Below, piece by piece: positions 1-5,781 of a stretch of DNA of 7,074 nucleotides (positions are counted from its first letter, which is position 1; each line of letters starts with the position of its first letter). This DNA comes from an uncultured Prolixibacteraceae bacterium. GTDB taxonomy: Bacteria; Bacteroidota; Bacteroidia; Bacteroidales; Prolixibacteraceae. The stretch is taken from NCBI GenBank assembly GCA_937915865.1, contig CALGIG010000059.1, positions 1-7,074 on the forward strand, read 5' to 3'. A model generated the notes under the pieces. The model saw only the letters and a program-made list of their open reading frames with translations, was not told the DNA's origin and ran no database searches. Made by a program: the position numbers and the translations under genes.

Positions 1-1
1 G

Positions 2-124
2 CAAACCGACCCTGCCGGACGAACGACCTATTACGAGTACGACGACTTCGGGCGGTTAAAACTAACCAAAGACCTGGCTGGCAATATCCTGAAAAAGTAC
101 GAGTACCATTATGCCGGGCAGTAA
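2..124 (+). CDS. RHS/YD-repeat protein, C-terminal end only (5' end outside window)
   Basis: An open frame enters from the left edge and ends at a TAA, giving the last 40 residues of a larger protein. They contain YD-repeat signatures: AGRTTYYEYDDFGRL, then a D-x-A-GNILKKYEYHY unit, then AGQ at the terminus. Tyr-Asp repeats of this kind build the hollow beta-shell of Rhs, Tc-toxin C and teneurin-like proteins, usually large surface or secreted products. In classical polymorphic Rhs toxins a variable toxic tip follows the repeat core. Here the protein stops inside a repeat-like unit with no room for a tip, so this copy may be a non-toxic or structural RHS protein. No immunity-like gene follows. 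The same C-terminus is encoded at the right edge of the window on the other strand. The family call is fairly sure; the function is unknown. Confidence 0.8.
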   Translation, partial: QTDPAGRTTYYEYDDFGRLKLTKDLAGNILKKYEYHYAGQ

Positions 125-188
125 TGAGCTAAAAAGAAAAACGCAGAATATATGGGGCTGTCCAATAAAATAACAATTGGACAGCCTC
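27..188. repeat. Left arm of 162-bp inverted repeat (rhs 3' end plus terminator)
   Basis: Position p here matches the complement of position 7101-p at the right end. Over 162 bases I count three differences, at 46, 52 and 159. The first two fall in the rhs reading frame and are both silent (GAC/GAT for Asp, GGG/GGA for Gly). The third lies in the terminator stem. Identity stops abruptly after position 188, two bases beyond the terminator stem. On the outer side the repeat continues to the window edge and probably beyond. Confidence 0.95.
156..186 (+). terminator. Rho-independent terminator of the left rhs gene
   Basis: There is a perfect 11-bp stem, GGCTGTCCAAT (156-166) with ATTGGACAGCC (176-186), around a 9-base loop. 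A T-rich stretch (187-197) follows at once. It lies 31 bases after the rhs stop codon and would insulate the downstream beta-galactosidase gene from rhs transcription. The hairpin is part of the inverted repeat, but most of the T-rich tail after position 188 is not. Confidence 0.8.
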
Positions 189-223
189 TTTATTTTATCA
201 GGAAAAAATTTGCTTTAAATATT

Positions 224-231
224 TATTTTTG
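224..231 (+). promoter_or_regulatory. Possible Bacteroidota -7 promoter element for the beta-galactosidase gene
   Basis: TATTTTTG matches the Bacteroidota -7 consensus TAnnTTTG exactly and ends 24 bases before the ATG, which would give a short leader. A TTTG at 209-212 is too close to serve as a normal -33 element. In such AT-rich DNA a match can arise by chance, so this is tentative. Confidence 0.35.
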
Positions 232-255
232 GCGCACAACAAAATCTAATCATCC

Positions 256-2070
256 ATGAGAAACAGCTTTATTTTAATTTGCTTTTTTCTTTTTCTTGCC
301 TCATCTTCTTTTAGTCAGGGAAAAATTCACTCCTTCAAACTCGAAAAATCAGAGTTTTTGCTCGACGGTAAGCCTTTCCAGATTATTTCAGGAGAAATGC
401 ACCCGGCACGAATTCCGGTTGAATATTGGCGTCATCGTATTCAAATGGCAAAAGCCATGGGCTGCAATACTATCGCTGCTTATATTTTCTGGAATTATCA
501 TGAAACCGAACCTGGTGTTTTCGATTTCCAGACCGGGAATCATAACATCGCTCAGTTTATTAAAATAGTTCAGGAAGAAGGAATGTTTCTTATGTTGCGT
601 CCCGGACCTTATGTTTGTGCCGAATGGGATTTTGGTGGACTTCCTTCTTATTTGCTGAGTATTCCTGACATCAAAATTCGTTGCATGGACCCGCGATATA
701 CCGAAGCTGTAAGCCGTTACATCAAAACATTAGCTTTGCAGGTGAAAGATTTGCAGGTTACTAAAGGAGGGCCAATCGTAATGGTTCAAGCCGAAAATGA
801 GTATGGTAGTTACGGAAACGACCGTGCTTATATGAAATGGGTTCAGGAACAATGGAAGCAGAATGGCATTGAAGTCCCGTTTTATACTGCCGATGGTGCT
901 ACCCCGTTTATGCTTGAGGCTGGTTCGTTGCCCGATGCTGCAATTGGTCTCGACCCGGGCGCCAGCGAAGGCGATTTTGCACAGGCTACCAAAGTTAATC
1001 CGAATGTTCCGTCGTTTTGCAGCGAATTGTACCCGGGATGGCTTACTCACTGGGGCGAAAAATGGCAAAAACCCGATACTGCCAGCTTACTGAAAGATGT
1101 AAAGTGGCTGATGGATAACAAGAAATCGTTCAACTTTTATGTGATTCACGGAGGTACAAATTTTGGTTGGTGGGCAGGTGCAAATGCTTTTAGCCCAACA
1201 CAATATCAGCCCGACGTAACCAGCTATGATTATGATGCGCCGATAAACGAAATGGGACAGGCCACGCCTAAATACATGGCTTTGCGTGGTTTGCTTGCCA
1301 AATATCTTCCGGCAAAGCAGAAATTACCGGCTGTTCCGGCAGCAATTCCGGTTATTGAAATTTCGGAGATAAAACTTACGGCTACTGCTTCGATTTGGGA
1401 TAATTTGCCTAATGCAATACAATCATCACAGCCAAAATCTATGGAAATGCTTGGCCAAAAAGGCGGTTTTATTCTATACCGAACCAAACTAATTGGTCAC
1501 AAAAAAGGTAAATTACGGATTACGGAACTGCACGACTATGCCACTATTTTTGTTGATGGTAAATACATTGGCAAGCTAGATCGGTTAAAAGCTGAAAATA
1601 TTATAGAATTGCCCGCATCGACATCGGCAAATCCGCAACTTGATATTTTGGTTGAAGGAATGGGCCGAATCAATTTTGCTGAATATATGATTGACCGTAA
1701 AGGGATTACCGAACGGGTTTCACTTAACGGGATGACGCTGATGGATTGGCAGATTTACACGCTTCCATTCGACGAATCATACATTCAAAACCTGAAGTTT
1801 TCGGCTGATGAAGCAAGTCGCCCTGGGGTTTTCTTTAAAGGCGAATTTGAGCTTTCTACCACAGGCGATACCTATCTCGATCTCGGTCAATGGGAAAAAG
1901 GAGTTGTTTGGGTGAATGGACATAACCTGGGACGCTACTGGAACATTGGCCCGCAGAAACAATTGTATTGCCCGGCTCCATTTCTTAAAAAAGGTAAGAA
2001 TCAAATTGTGATTTTTGATCTTCATCAAACAGAAGCCAAATCGGTTAAAGGCTTAAAAAGTATGGAGTAA
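256..2070 (+). CDS. Secreted GH35 beta-galactosidase
   Basis: This 604-residue protein belongs to glycoside hydrolase family 35, which removes terminal beta-linked galactose with retention of configuration. Residues 1-20 form a signal peptide (hydrophobic FILICFFLFLASS, likely cleaved before Gln21), so it acts in the periplasm or outside the cell. Residues 30-345 are the TIM barrel. The acid/base is Glu182 in QAENEYGSYG and the nucleophile Glu257 in CSELYPGW, by analogy with human GLB1 Glu188 and Glu268. Other family motifs are GEMHPARIP (46-54), RPGPYVCAEWDFGGLP (115-130), HGGTNFGWWAGAN (298-310) and TSYDYDAPI (322-330). Residues about 400-600 are beta-sandwich domains ending in the typical WVNGHNLGRYW (552-562). 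The length fits the shorter bacterial members. The ATG at 256 is chosen because it gives the complete signal peptide. There is no SusC/SusD pair or other glycosidase in view, so the natural substrate cannot be inferred. A strong terminator follows, so it is probably a single-gene transcript. Confidence 0.93.
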   Translation: MRNSFILICFFLFLASSSFSQGKIHSFKLEKSEFLLDGKPFQIISGEMHPARIPVEYWRHRIQMAKAMGCNTIAAYIFWNYHETEPGVFDFQTGNHNIAQFIKIVQEEGMFLMLRPGPYVCAEWDFGGLPSYLLSIPDIKIRCMDPRYTEAVSRYIKTLALQVKDLQVTKGGPIVMVQAENEYGSYGNDRAYMKWVQEQWKQNGIEVPFYTADGATPFMLEAGSLPDAAIGLDPGASEGDFAQATKVNPNVPSFCSELYPGWLTHWGEKWQKPDTASLLKDVKWLMDNKKSFNFYVIHGGTNFGWWAGANAFSPTQYQPDVTSYDYDAPINEMGQATPKYMALRGLLAKYLPAKQKLPAVPAAIPVIEISEIKLTATASIWDNLPNAIQSSQPKSMEMLGQKGGFILYRTKLIGHKKGKLRITELHDYATIFVDGKYIGKLDRLKAENIIELPASTSANPQLDILVEGMGRINFAEYMIDRKGITERVSLNGMTLMDWQIYTLPFDESYIQNLKFSADEASRPGVFFKGEFELSTTGDTYLDLGQWEKGVVWVNGHNLGRYWNIGPQKQLYCPAPFLKKGKNQIVIFDLHQTEAKSVKGLKSME

Positions 2071-2083
2071 TTTGATGATTTTT

Positions 2084-2133
2084 AAAAAAGAAAAGCAACC
2101 CTGAAATAGATTTCAGGGTTGCTTTTCTTTTTT
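2084..2133. terminator. Bidirectional terminator with perfect 24-bp arms
   Basis: Positions 2084-2107 are the exact reverse complement of 2110-2133. The arms run from an A-rich outer part through the core GCAACCCTGAAA to a tight AT-containing loop. Read on either strand, the GC core is followed by a T-rich run. It lies 13 bases after the beta-galactosidase stop and 22 bases beyond the stop of the convergent minus-strand gene, so one hairpin can end both transcripts. Confidence 0.9.
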
Positions 2134-2155
2134 AATGACTTATAAATACTGATAA

Positions 2156-2656
2156 TTATTTCTTATCAGGTTCTTTCAAACATTTAATCTGACGTTGAGC
2201 AACGTCGTTGTTTTTTAAAAGAGTAACGCTCTGATTTTTGCCGCCGGCTTCCTGGAATACAATCTTATCAATAGCTGCTTTTTCCAATTTTTCGATGTCT
2301 GAAGCTTTTAAAGCATAAACGCCCATAACAACCTCTGCATTTTTTCCTCCACTAATCTGGCAACTCGACATTTTAAGATTCAACGATTGGTTATTTTTCA
2401 AAGCAACCATCAAATTTCCTTCTGATTTAACTGCCTTTTTAGCATATTTTACATGAGTGTTGAAAAAGAAATAGGCACCGTTTGACGAAAAAGAAACGCC
2501 TAATTCGCAGCCAGCCCCAGCGCCTACGAATTCAGCTGATAAATACTTGAATGCTACTCCATTAGCGCCTTTGCTCGATTGTACTTTACACTGTGCATAT
2601 CCTTGAAGCGATAGTAAAAAGAATACTACCAATAAAACACCAACTAATCTTTTCAT
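2156..2656 (-). CDS. Small exported protein of unknown function
   Basis: The 166-residue product has a clear signal peptide: Met-Lys-Arg, then hydrophobic LVGVLLVVFFLLSLQG, with likely cleavage after Ala21 in GYA-QC. There is no lipobox, because Gln precedes Cys23, so a soluble exported protein is more likely than a lipoprotein. The mature part has four cysteines (23, 50, 99 and 159), which could form two disulfides. It looks rich in beta structure, with a lysine-rich tail (KEPDKK). I recognise no family motif. It shares the minus strand with the permease upstream, 108 bases away, and may be read from the same transcript or from its own promoter. It converges on the beta-galactosidase gene across a shared terminator. 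The signal peptide, a sensible start and the terminator at its end support a real gene; its function is not known. Confidence 0.75.
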   Translation of the reverse strand: MKRLVGVLLVVFFLLSLQGYAQCKVQSSKGANGVAFKYLSAEFVGAGAGCELGVSFSSNGAYFFFNTHVKYAKKAVKSEGNLMVALKNNQSLNLKMSSCQISGGKNAEVVMGVYALKASDIEKLEKAAIDKIVFQEAGGKNQSVTLLKNNDVAQRQIKCLKEPDKK

Positions 2657-2764
2657 TGCAGTTTCTGTTTAAGGTTTTTAGTTTTTTTATGAATACCTGA
2701 TTTTTAAAACTAAGTTACAAAAACAGGAATAAAGTTTAACAAAACTTCGTTTTTTTTAACTGTA

Positions 2765-4168
2765 TTAATCAATTTTAACATTGCGATATTTTTTTTGAAG
2801 GAACAGGAAGACTGGTATTCCAAGCAATATAAGTACAGAACCAATTGCCGCTTCGCGTGGACGAGCTATTATTGTGTTGCAAAACAGACCGATACAGAAT
2901 AGAATATAGAATGCCGGAATGAATGGGTAGCCCCAAACTTTATACGGACGAGGGGCATCAGGCATTTTTTTACGGAGGATAAATACTCCTAGCGAAGTCG
3001 CTCCATAGAATATAAATACTGCAAAAATAATCATGTCGGTCAGTTGGTCAAACGTACCTGATAAAACCAGCACCGATGCCCAGATTCCCTGCCATAAAAG
3101 CGAATTTCCAGGTACATTCGATTTGTTTAATTCACCAATTTTTTTGAAGAAAAGCCCTTCTCGGGCCATAGCATAGTATGGCCGCGCACCGGTTAATATA
3201 CTGGCGTTTGTACATCCAAGGGTTGTAAGCAAAATCAATAACGAAATAAATAAAACGCCACCTGTTCCCCAAAAACTGCGAATGGCTTCAACAGCGGCAA
3301 TTTGGTTCCCGGCTGCATAAACCTGTTCGAGTTGGGGTATGGGAATCAAGGCCATGTAAGTAATGTTTACAAGCAAATAAATAGCAATAACCACTAATGT
3401 CCCGATCATGATTCCTTTGGGGATATTGCTCTTTGGATTTTTCACTTCTCCACCTATATATCCAACCGAAACCCATCCCTGGTATGCCCAGAAAGCAGCA
3501 AGCATGGCTGTAAAAAACGACGAGAAACTTACCGTTCCGTTGGTCAGGTCGTTTATATTCAGAAAATTTTCAGGAGTTTTTGAAACATGGGTCAACCCAA
3601 AAACGACAATAACAAAAAGTCCGGCAAAAACCGTCCAGAGAATTGCCCGGCTGGCCCCTGCGCCACTTTTCAGACCCGAAATATTTAGAAATGTCAGCAA
3701 CAAAATAAGTGAAATAGCAACCAGTTTCACACTAAAATCCTGAAAAGGGAAAAATACTCCTCCAATAGAAAAATCGTGAAGTGAAGTAAATAACTGTGGC
3801 ATAGGAACTATGCTGTTTAACGACTGTGCAAAAACGTAAGCAAGCGACGAAATAGTTGCTGTTTGTATAACTGTAAAAAGCGACCAGCCATAAATAAATG
3901 CAAAAAAACGGTTGTAAATCTTCTTGAAATAGACGAAATCGCCACCAGTATCGGCTAAAAGCCCTGCCACTTCTGCGTTACTCAGGGCACCAAACAAAGT
4001 AATTATACCACCAACAATCCACGCTGCAAGTATCCAAACCGACGAATGAAGTTCGGCTGCCATTGGTGCAATTTTCTTGTAAACGCCTGATCCTATGATG
4101 TTCGCAATAACAAAAATGATCACATATCCTAATCCGAGTGTCCGGTTTAAATTTCGCTGATTACTCAT
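2765..4168 (-). CDS. APC-family amino acid permease (LAT/SteT-like)
   Basis: This 467-residue inner-membrane transporter has about twelve hydrophobic helices, near residues 12-33, 44-66, 88-116, 147-163, 176-193, 217-238, 254-275, 303-327, 355-374, 376-398, 414-435 and 438-458. Family hallmarks are the unwound helix-1 motif IIGSGVY (24-30), where APC transporters bind the amino group and carboxylate of the substrate, and the segment after helix 6, FWAYQGW then GGEVKNPKSNIPKG (239-252). A third is RPYKVWGYPFIPAFY (407-421) before helix 11. These resemble the amino acid/polyamine/organocation superfamily, especially L-type and serine/threonine exchangers such as SteT. Uptake or exchange of a neutral amino acid is the best guess; the substrate cannot be read from sequence. 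The gene is divergent from hflX and lies upstream of the small exported protein on the same strand. Confidence 0.88.
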   Translation of the reverse strand: MSNQRNLNRTLGLGYVIIFVIANIIGSGVYKKIAPMAAELHSSVWILAAWIVGGIITLFGALSNAEVAGLLADTGGDFVYFKKIYNRFFAFIYGWSLFTVIQTATISSLAYVFAQSLNSIVPMPQLFTSLHDFSIGGVFFPFQDFSVKLVAISLILLLTFLNISGLKSGAGASRAILWTVFAGLFVIVVFGLTHVSKTPENFLNINDLTNGTVSFSSFFTAMLAAFWAYQGWVSVGYIGGEVKNPKSNIPKGIMIGTLVVIAIYLLVNITYMALIPIPQLEQVYAAGNQIAAVEAIRSFWGTGGVLFISLLILLTTLGCTNASILTGARPYYAMAREGLFFKKIGELNKSNVPGNSLLWQGIWASVLVLSGTFDQLTDMIIFAVFIFYGATSLGVFILRKKMPDAPRPYKVWGYPFIPAFYILFCIGLFCNTIIARPREAAIGSVLILLGIPVFLFLQKKYRNVKID

Positions 4169-4210
4169 AATAAGGAATTATTGATTAAAATGATGCCCCG
4201 AAATTAAAAA

Positions 4211-4237
4211 TTTGAATGTAAGTTTCTTGTATCTTTG
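4211..4237 (+). promoter_or_regulatory. Probable Bacteroidota promoter for hflX
   Basis: TATCTTTG at 4230-4237 matches the -7 consensus TAnnTTTG exactly. TTTG at 4211-4214 could be the -33 element, although the 15-base gap between them is slightly short. Transcription from here would give a leader of roughly 140 bases before the hflX ATG, long for a housekeeping gene and containing a small tandem repeat. No other exact -7 match was seen closer to the start codon. Confidence 0.5.
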
Positions 4238-4283
4238 TCCGCTCAATTTGAATTTATTATAGATATTTTATTTAATGTCCCGG

Positions 4284-4311
4284 GGTACGAGGTGCAGGAT
4301 GCAGGAAAACG
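4284..4311. repeat. Degenerate 7-base tandem repeat in the hflX leader
   Basis: Three imperfect heptamers lie in a row: GGTACGA (4284-4290), GGTGCAG (4291-4297) and GATGCAG (4298-4304). A decayed fourth, GAAAACG, follows at 4305-4311. The shared pattern is purine-purine-T-purine-C-purine-purine. The block is distinctly more GC-rich than the surrounding AT-rich leader. With so few and such imperfect units, this is a modest call. Confidence 0.45.
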
Positions 4312-4386
4312 AGATTTTTTACTTTTATTTTCTTCGACTGTTCTGCTCAGTTACTTAGGAAATTTGTCACTCAGGAACTTTTATTT

Positions 4387-5601
4387 ATGATTGAAACTTC
4401 GGCTACTATAGAAACTGCTGTTTTGGTGGGTTTAATAACTCAGGACCAGAATGAAGATCAGGCAAAAGAATATTTGGACGAGCTGGAATTTTTGGCCGAT
4501 ACCGCTGGCGCGCAAGTGAAGAAGCATTTTTTACAGCGACTCGACATTGCCAATTCCGCTACATTTGTAGGAACAGGTAAACTTCAGGAAATTGCAGAAT
4601 ATGTGAAAGCTAACGAGATTGGCGCGGTAATTTTCGACGATGATTTGAGCCCAACCCAGCTTCGTAACCTTGAAAAAGCGCTGGAAGTAAAAGTTCTCGA
4701 CCGCACCTTCCTGATCCTCGACATTTTTGCCAAACGTGCGCAAACGGCACATGCCAAGACGCAGGTTGAACTGGCTCAATACCAGTATTTATTGCCGCGG
4801 TTGACCCGAATGTGGACCCACCTCGAACGGCAGCGTGGAGGTATCGGGATGCGTGGCCCAGGTGAATCGCAGATAGAAACCGACCGTCGTATCATTCTCG
4901 ATAAAATTGCCCGTTTGAAAGAGCAACTGATTAAAATTGACAAGCAAAAAGCCACTCAACGTAAGAATCGAGGGAAATTGGTTCGTGTAGCTTTGGTTGG
5001 CTATACCAACGTTGGAAAATCGACCATGATGAACCTGCTGGCCAAATCCGAGGTTTTTGCCGAAAATAAACTGTTTGCGACACTTGATACTACTGTCCGT
5101 AAAATGGTTGTTGGTAATTTACCGTTCCTGCTGGCCGATACCGTTGGTTTTATCCGAAAATTACCTCATGGGTTGGTAGAGTCGTTCAAGTCGACACTCG
5201 ACGAAGTCCGTGAAGCCGACATTTTGATGCACGTTGTTGACATCTCTCATCCTGGTTTCGAGGAGCAAATAGAAGTAGTTCAACGAACTCTGAGTGAGAT
5301 AAATGCTGGTGAGAAGCCGACCATTTACGTGTTCAATAAAATTGATGCATTTACGTATGTCGAAAAGCACGAAGACGATCTCAGCCCCCGAACCAAAGCA
5401 AATGTTTCGCTCGAAGAGTGGGAACGTAGCTGGATGTCGAAAAACATTACGCCTTCGTTGTTCGTTTCTGCTTTGAAAAAACAAAACGTTGAGGAATTAA
5501 AGCGTACACTGTACGAAGAAGTGAAGAAAATACACATAACCCGTTTCCCGTATAACGATTTTTTGTACGATGCCAACTGGACGGTGAATTACGAAAAGTA
5601 G
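4387..5601 (+). CDS. hflX: GTPase HflX
   Basis: HflX is a conserved GTPase that binds the 50S subunit and splits stalled or stressed 70S ribosomes; it acts in the cytoplasm. The 404 residues show the family layout. An N-terminal domain (about 10-150) includes ATFVGTGKLQEI (58-69) and DDDLSPTQLRNLE (84-96). The glycine-rich linker GGIGMRGPGESQIETDRR (151-168) is diagnostic of HflX, and a coiled helix follows (170-195). The GTPase domain has G1 GYTNVGKS (205-212), G2 around TLDTT (232-236), G3 DTVGF (251-255), G4 NKID (317-320) and G5 SAL (361-363). Length is normal for the family. The start at 4387 is the only ATG in frame: the frame is open back to 4276 but offers no other start. No Shine-Dalgarno is present, as usual for Bacteroidota. 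It lies divergent to the permease and 180 bases before holB on the same strand. Confidence 0.96.
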   Translation: MIETSATIETAVLVGLITQDQNEDQAKEYLDELEFLADTAGAQVKKHFLQRLDIANSATFVGTGKLQEIAEYVKANEIGAVIFDDDLSPTQLRNLEKALEVKVLDRTFLILDIFAKRAQTAHAKTQVELAQYQYLLPRLTRMWTHLERQRGGIGMRGPGESQIETDRRIILDKIARLKEQLIKIDKQKATQRKNRGKLVRVALVGYTNVGKSTMMNLLAKSEVFAENKLFATLDTTVRKMVVGNLPFLLADTVGFIRKLPHGLVESFKSTLDEVREADILMHVVDISHPGFEEQIEVVQRTLSEINAGEKPTIYVFNKIDAFTYVEKHEDDLSPRTKANVSLEEWERSWMSKNITPSLFVSALKKQNVEELKRTLYEEVKKIHITRFPYNDFLYDANWTVNYEK

Positions 5602-5602
5602 G

Positions 5603-5629
5603 CCTCCCCTAACCCCTCCGAGGGAGGGG
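5603..5629. repeat. GC-rich hairpin repeat downstream of hflX, possible terminator
   Basis: Directly after the hflX stop, CCTCCCCTAA precedes a stem CCCCTCC (5613-5619) and GGAGGGG (5623-5629) with a 3-base loop. The sequence resembles a GC-rich hairpin that I recall as frequent in intergenic DNA of Bacteroidota, where the complementary strand reads as SLGGVRGGL in spurious translations. It could stop or pause transcription leaving hflX, but no T-run follows, so classical Rho-independent termination is doubtful. Being a dispersed repeat is inference; only one copy is in this window. Confidence 0.6.
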
Positions 5630-5663
5630 AATTTCTGAATTGCAGGAATTTGTTGAAGTGTTG

Positions 5664-5691
5664 GTAAATAGTAAATTGTCAAATCGTCAAT
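5664..5691. repeat. Degenerate AT-rich 7-base tandem repeat between hflX and holB
   Basis: Four imperfect heptamers stand in register: GTAAATA (5664-5670), GTAAATT (5671-5677), GTCAAAT (5678-5684) and CGTCAAT (5685-5691). Adjacent units differ by one or two bases except for the last, which fits poorly. It has the same period as the GC-richer array in the hflX leader but a different unit. No protein-coding role is apparent. Confidence 0.5.
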
Positions 5692-5754
5692 TCTTTTTAA
5701 TTTGGCTTCTTCCGCTTTTTCGGCAAAACATCTTCAGGAGTATGTCTGAATTGT

Positions 5755-5762
5755 TATTTTTG
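5755..5762 (+). promoter_or_regulatory. Possible Bacteroidota -7 promoter element for holB
   Basis: TATTTTTG matches TAnnTTTG exactly and ends 19 bases before the holB ATG, which implies a very short leader. No clear TTTG was found at the expected -33 distance. If real, holB has its own promoter in addition to any read-through from hflX. Confidence 0.35.
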
Positions 5763-5781
5763 ATATTTCAATCTATCTGGT

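Noticed and set aside
730..1068. 112-codon minus-strand open frame inside the beta-galactosidase gene
   Set aside because: It overlaps the catalytic domain of a well-supported gene on the other strand and shows no family features.
2732..2757. AAGTTT/AAACTT stem followed by eight T on the plus strand, terminator-like
   Set aside because: The stem is only 6 bp and almost entirely A-T, and no plus-strand gene precedes it. On the minus strand, where the permease transcript passes, the T-run lies on the wrong side.
3408..3743. 111-codon plus-strand open frame inside the permease gene
   Set aside because: It lies opposite a strongly supported membrane transporter, has no recognisable motif, and fits an antisense shadow of codons for hydrophobic residues.
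2156..4168. Toxin-antitoxin, defence or immunity cassette beside the rhs genes
   Set aside because: The minus-strand pair is an amino acid permease and a small exported protein. Neither shows nuclease, toxin or immunity motifs, and neither is adjacent to an rhs end in the way immunity genes are.
4275..4358. A 27-codon open frame (ATG to TAG) in the hflX leader, possible leader peptide
   Set aside because: Its composition is explained by the GC-rich repeat followed by T-rich DNA. There is no ribosome-binding context and no stalling-type motif, and a chance frame of this length is expected.
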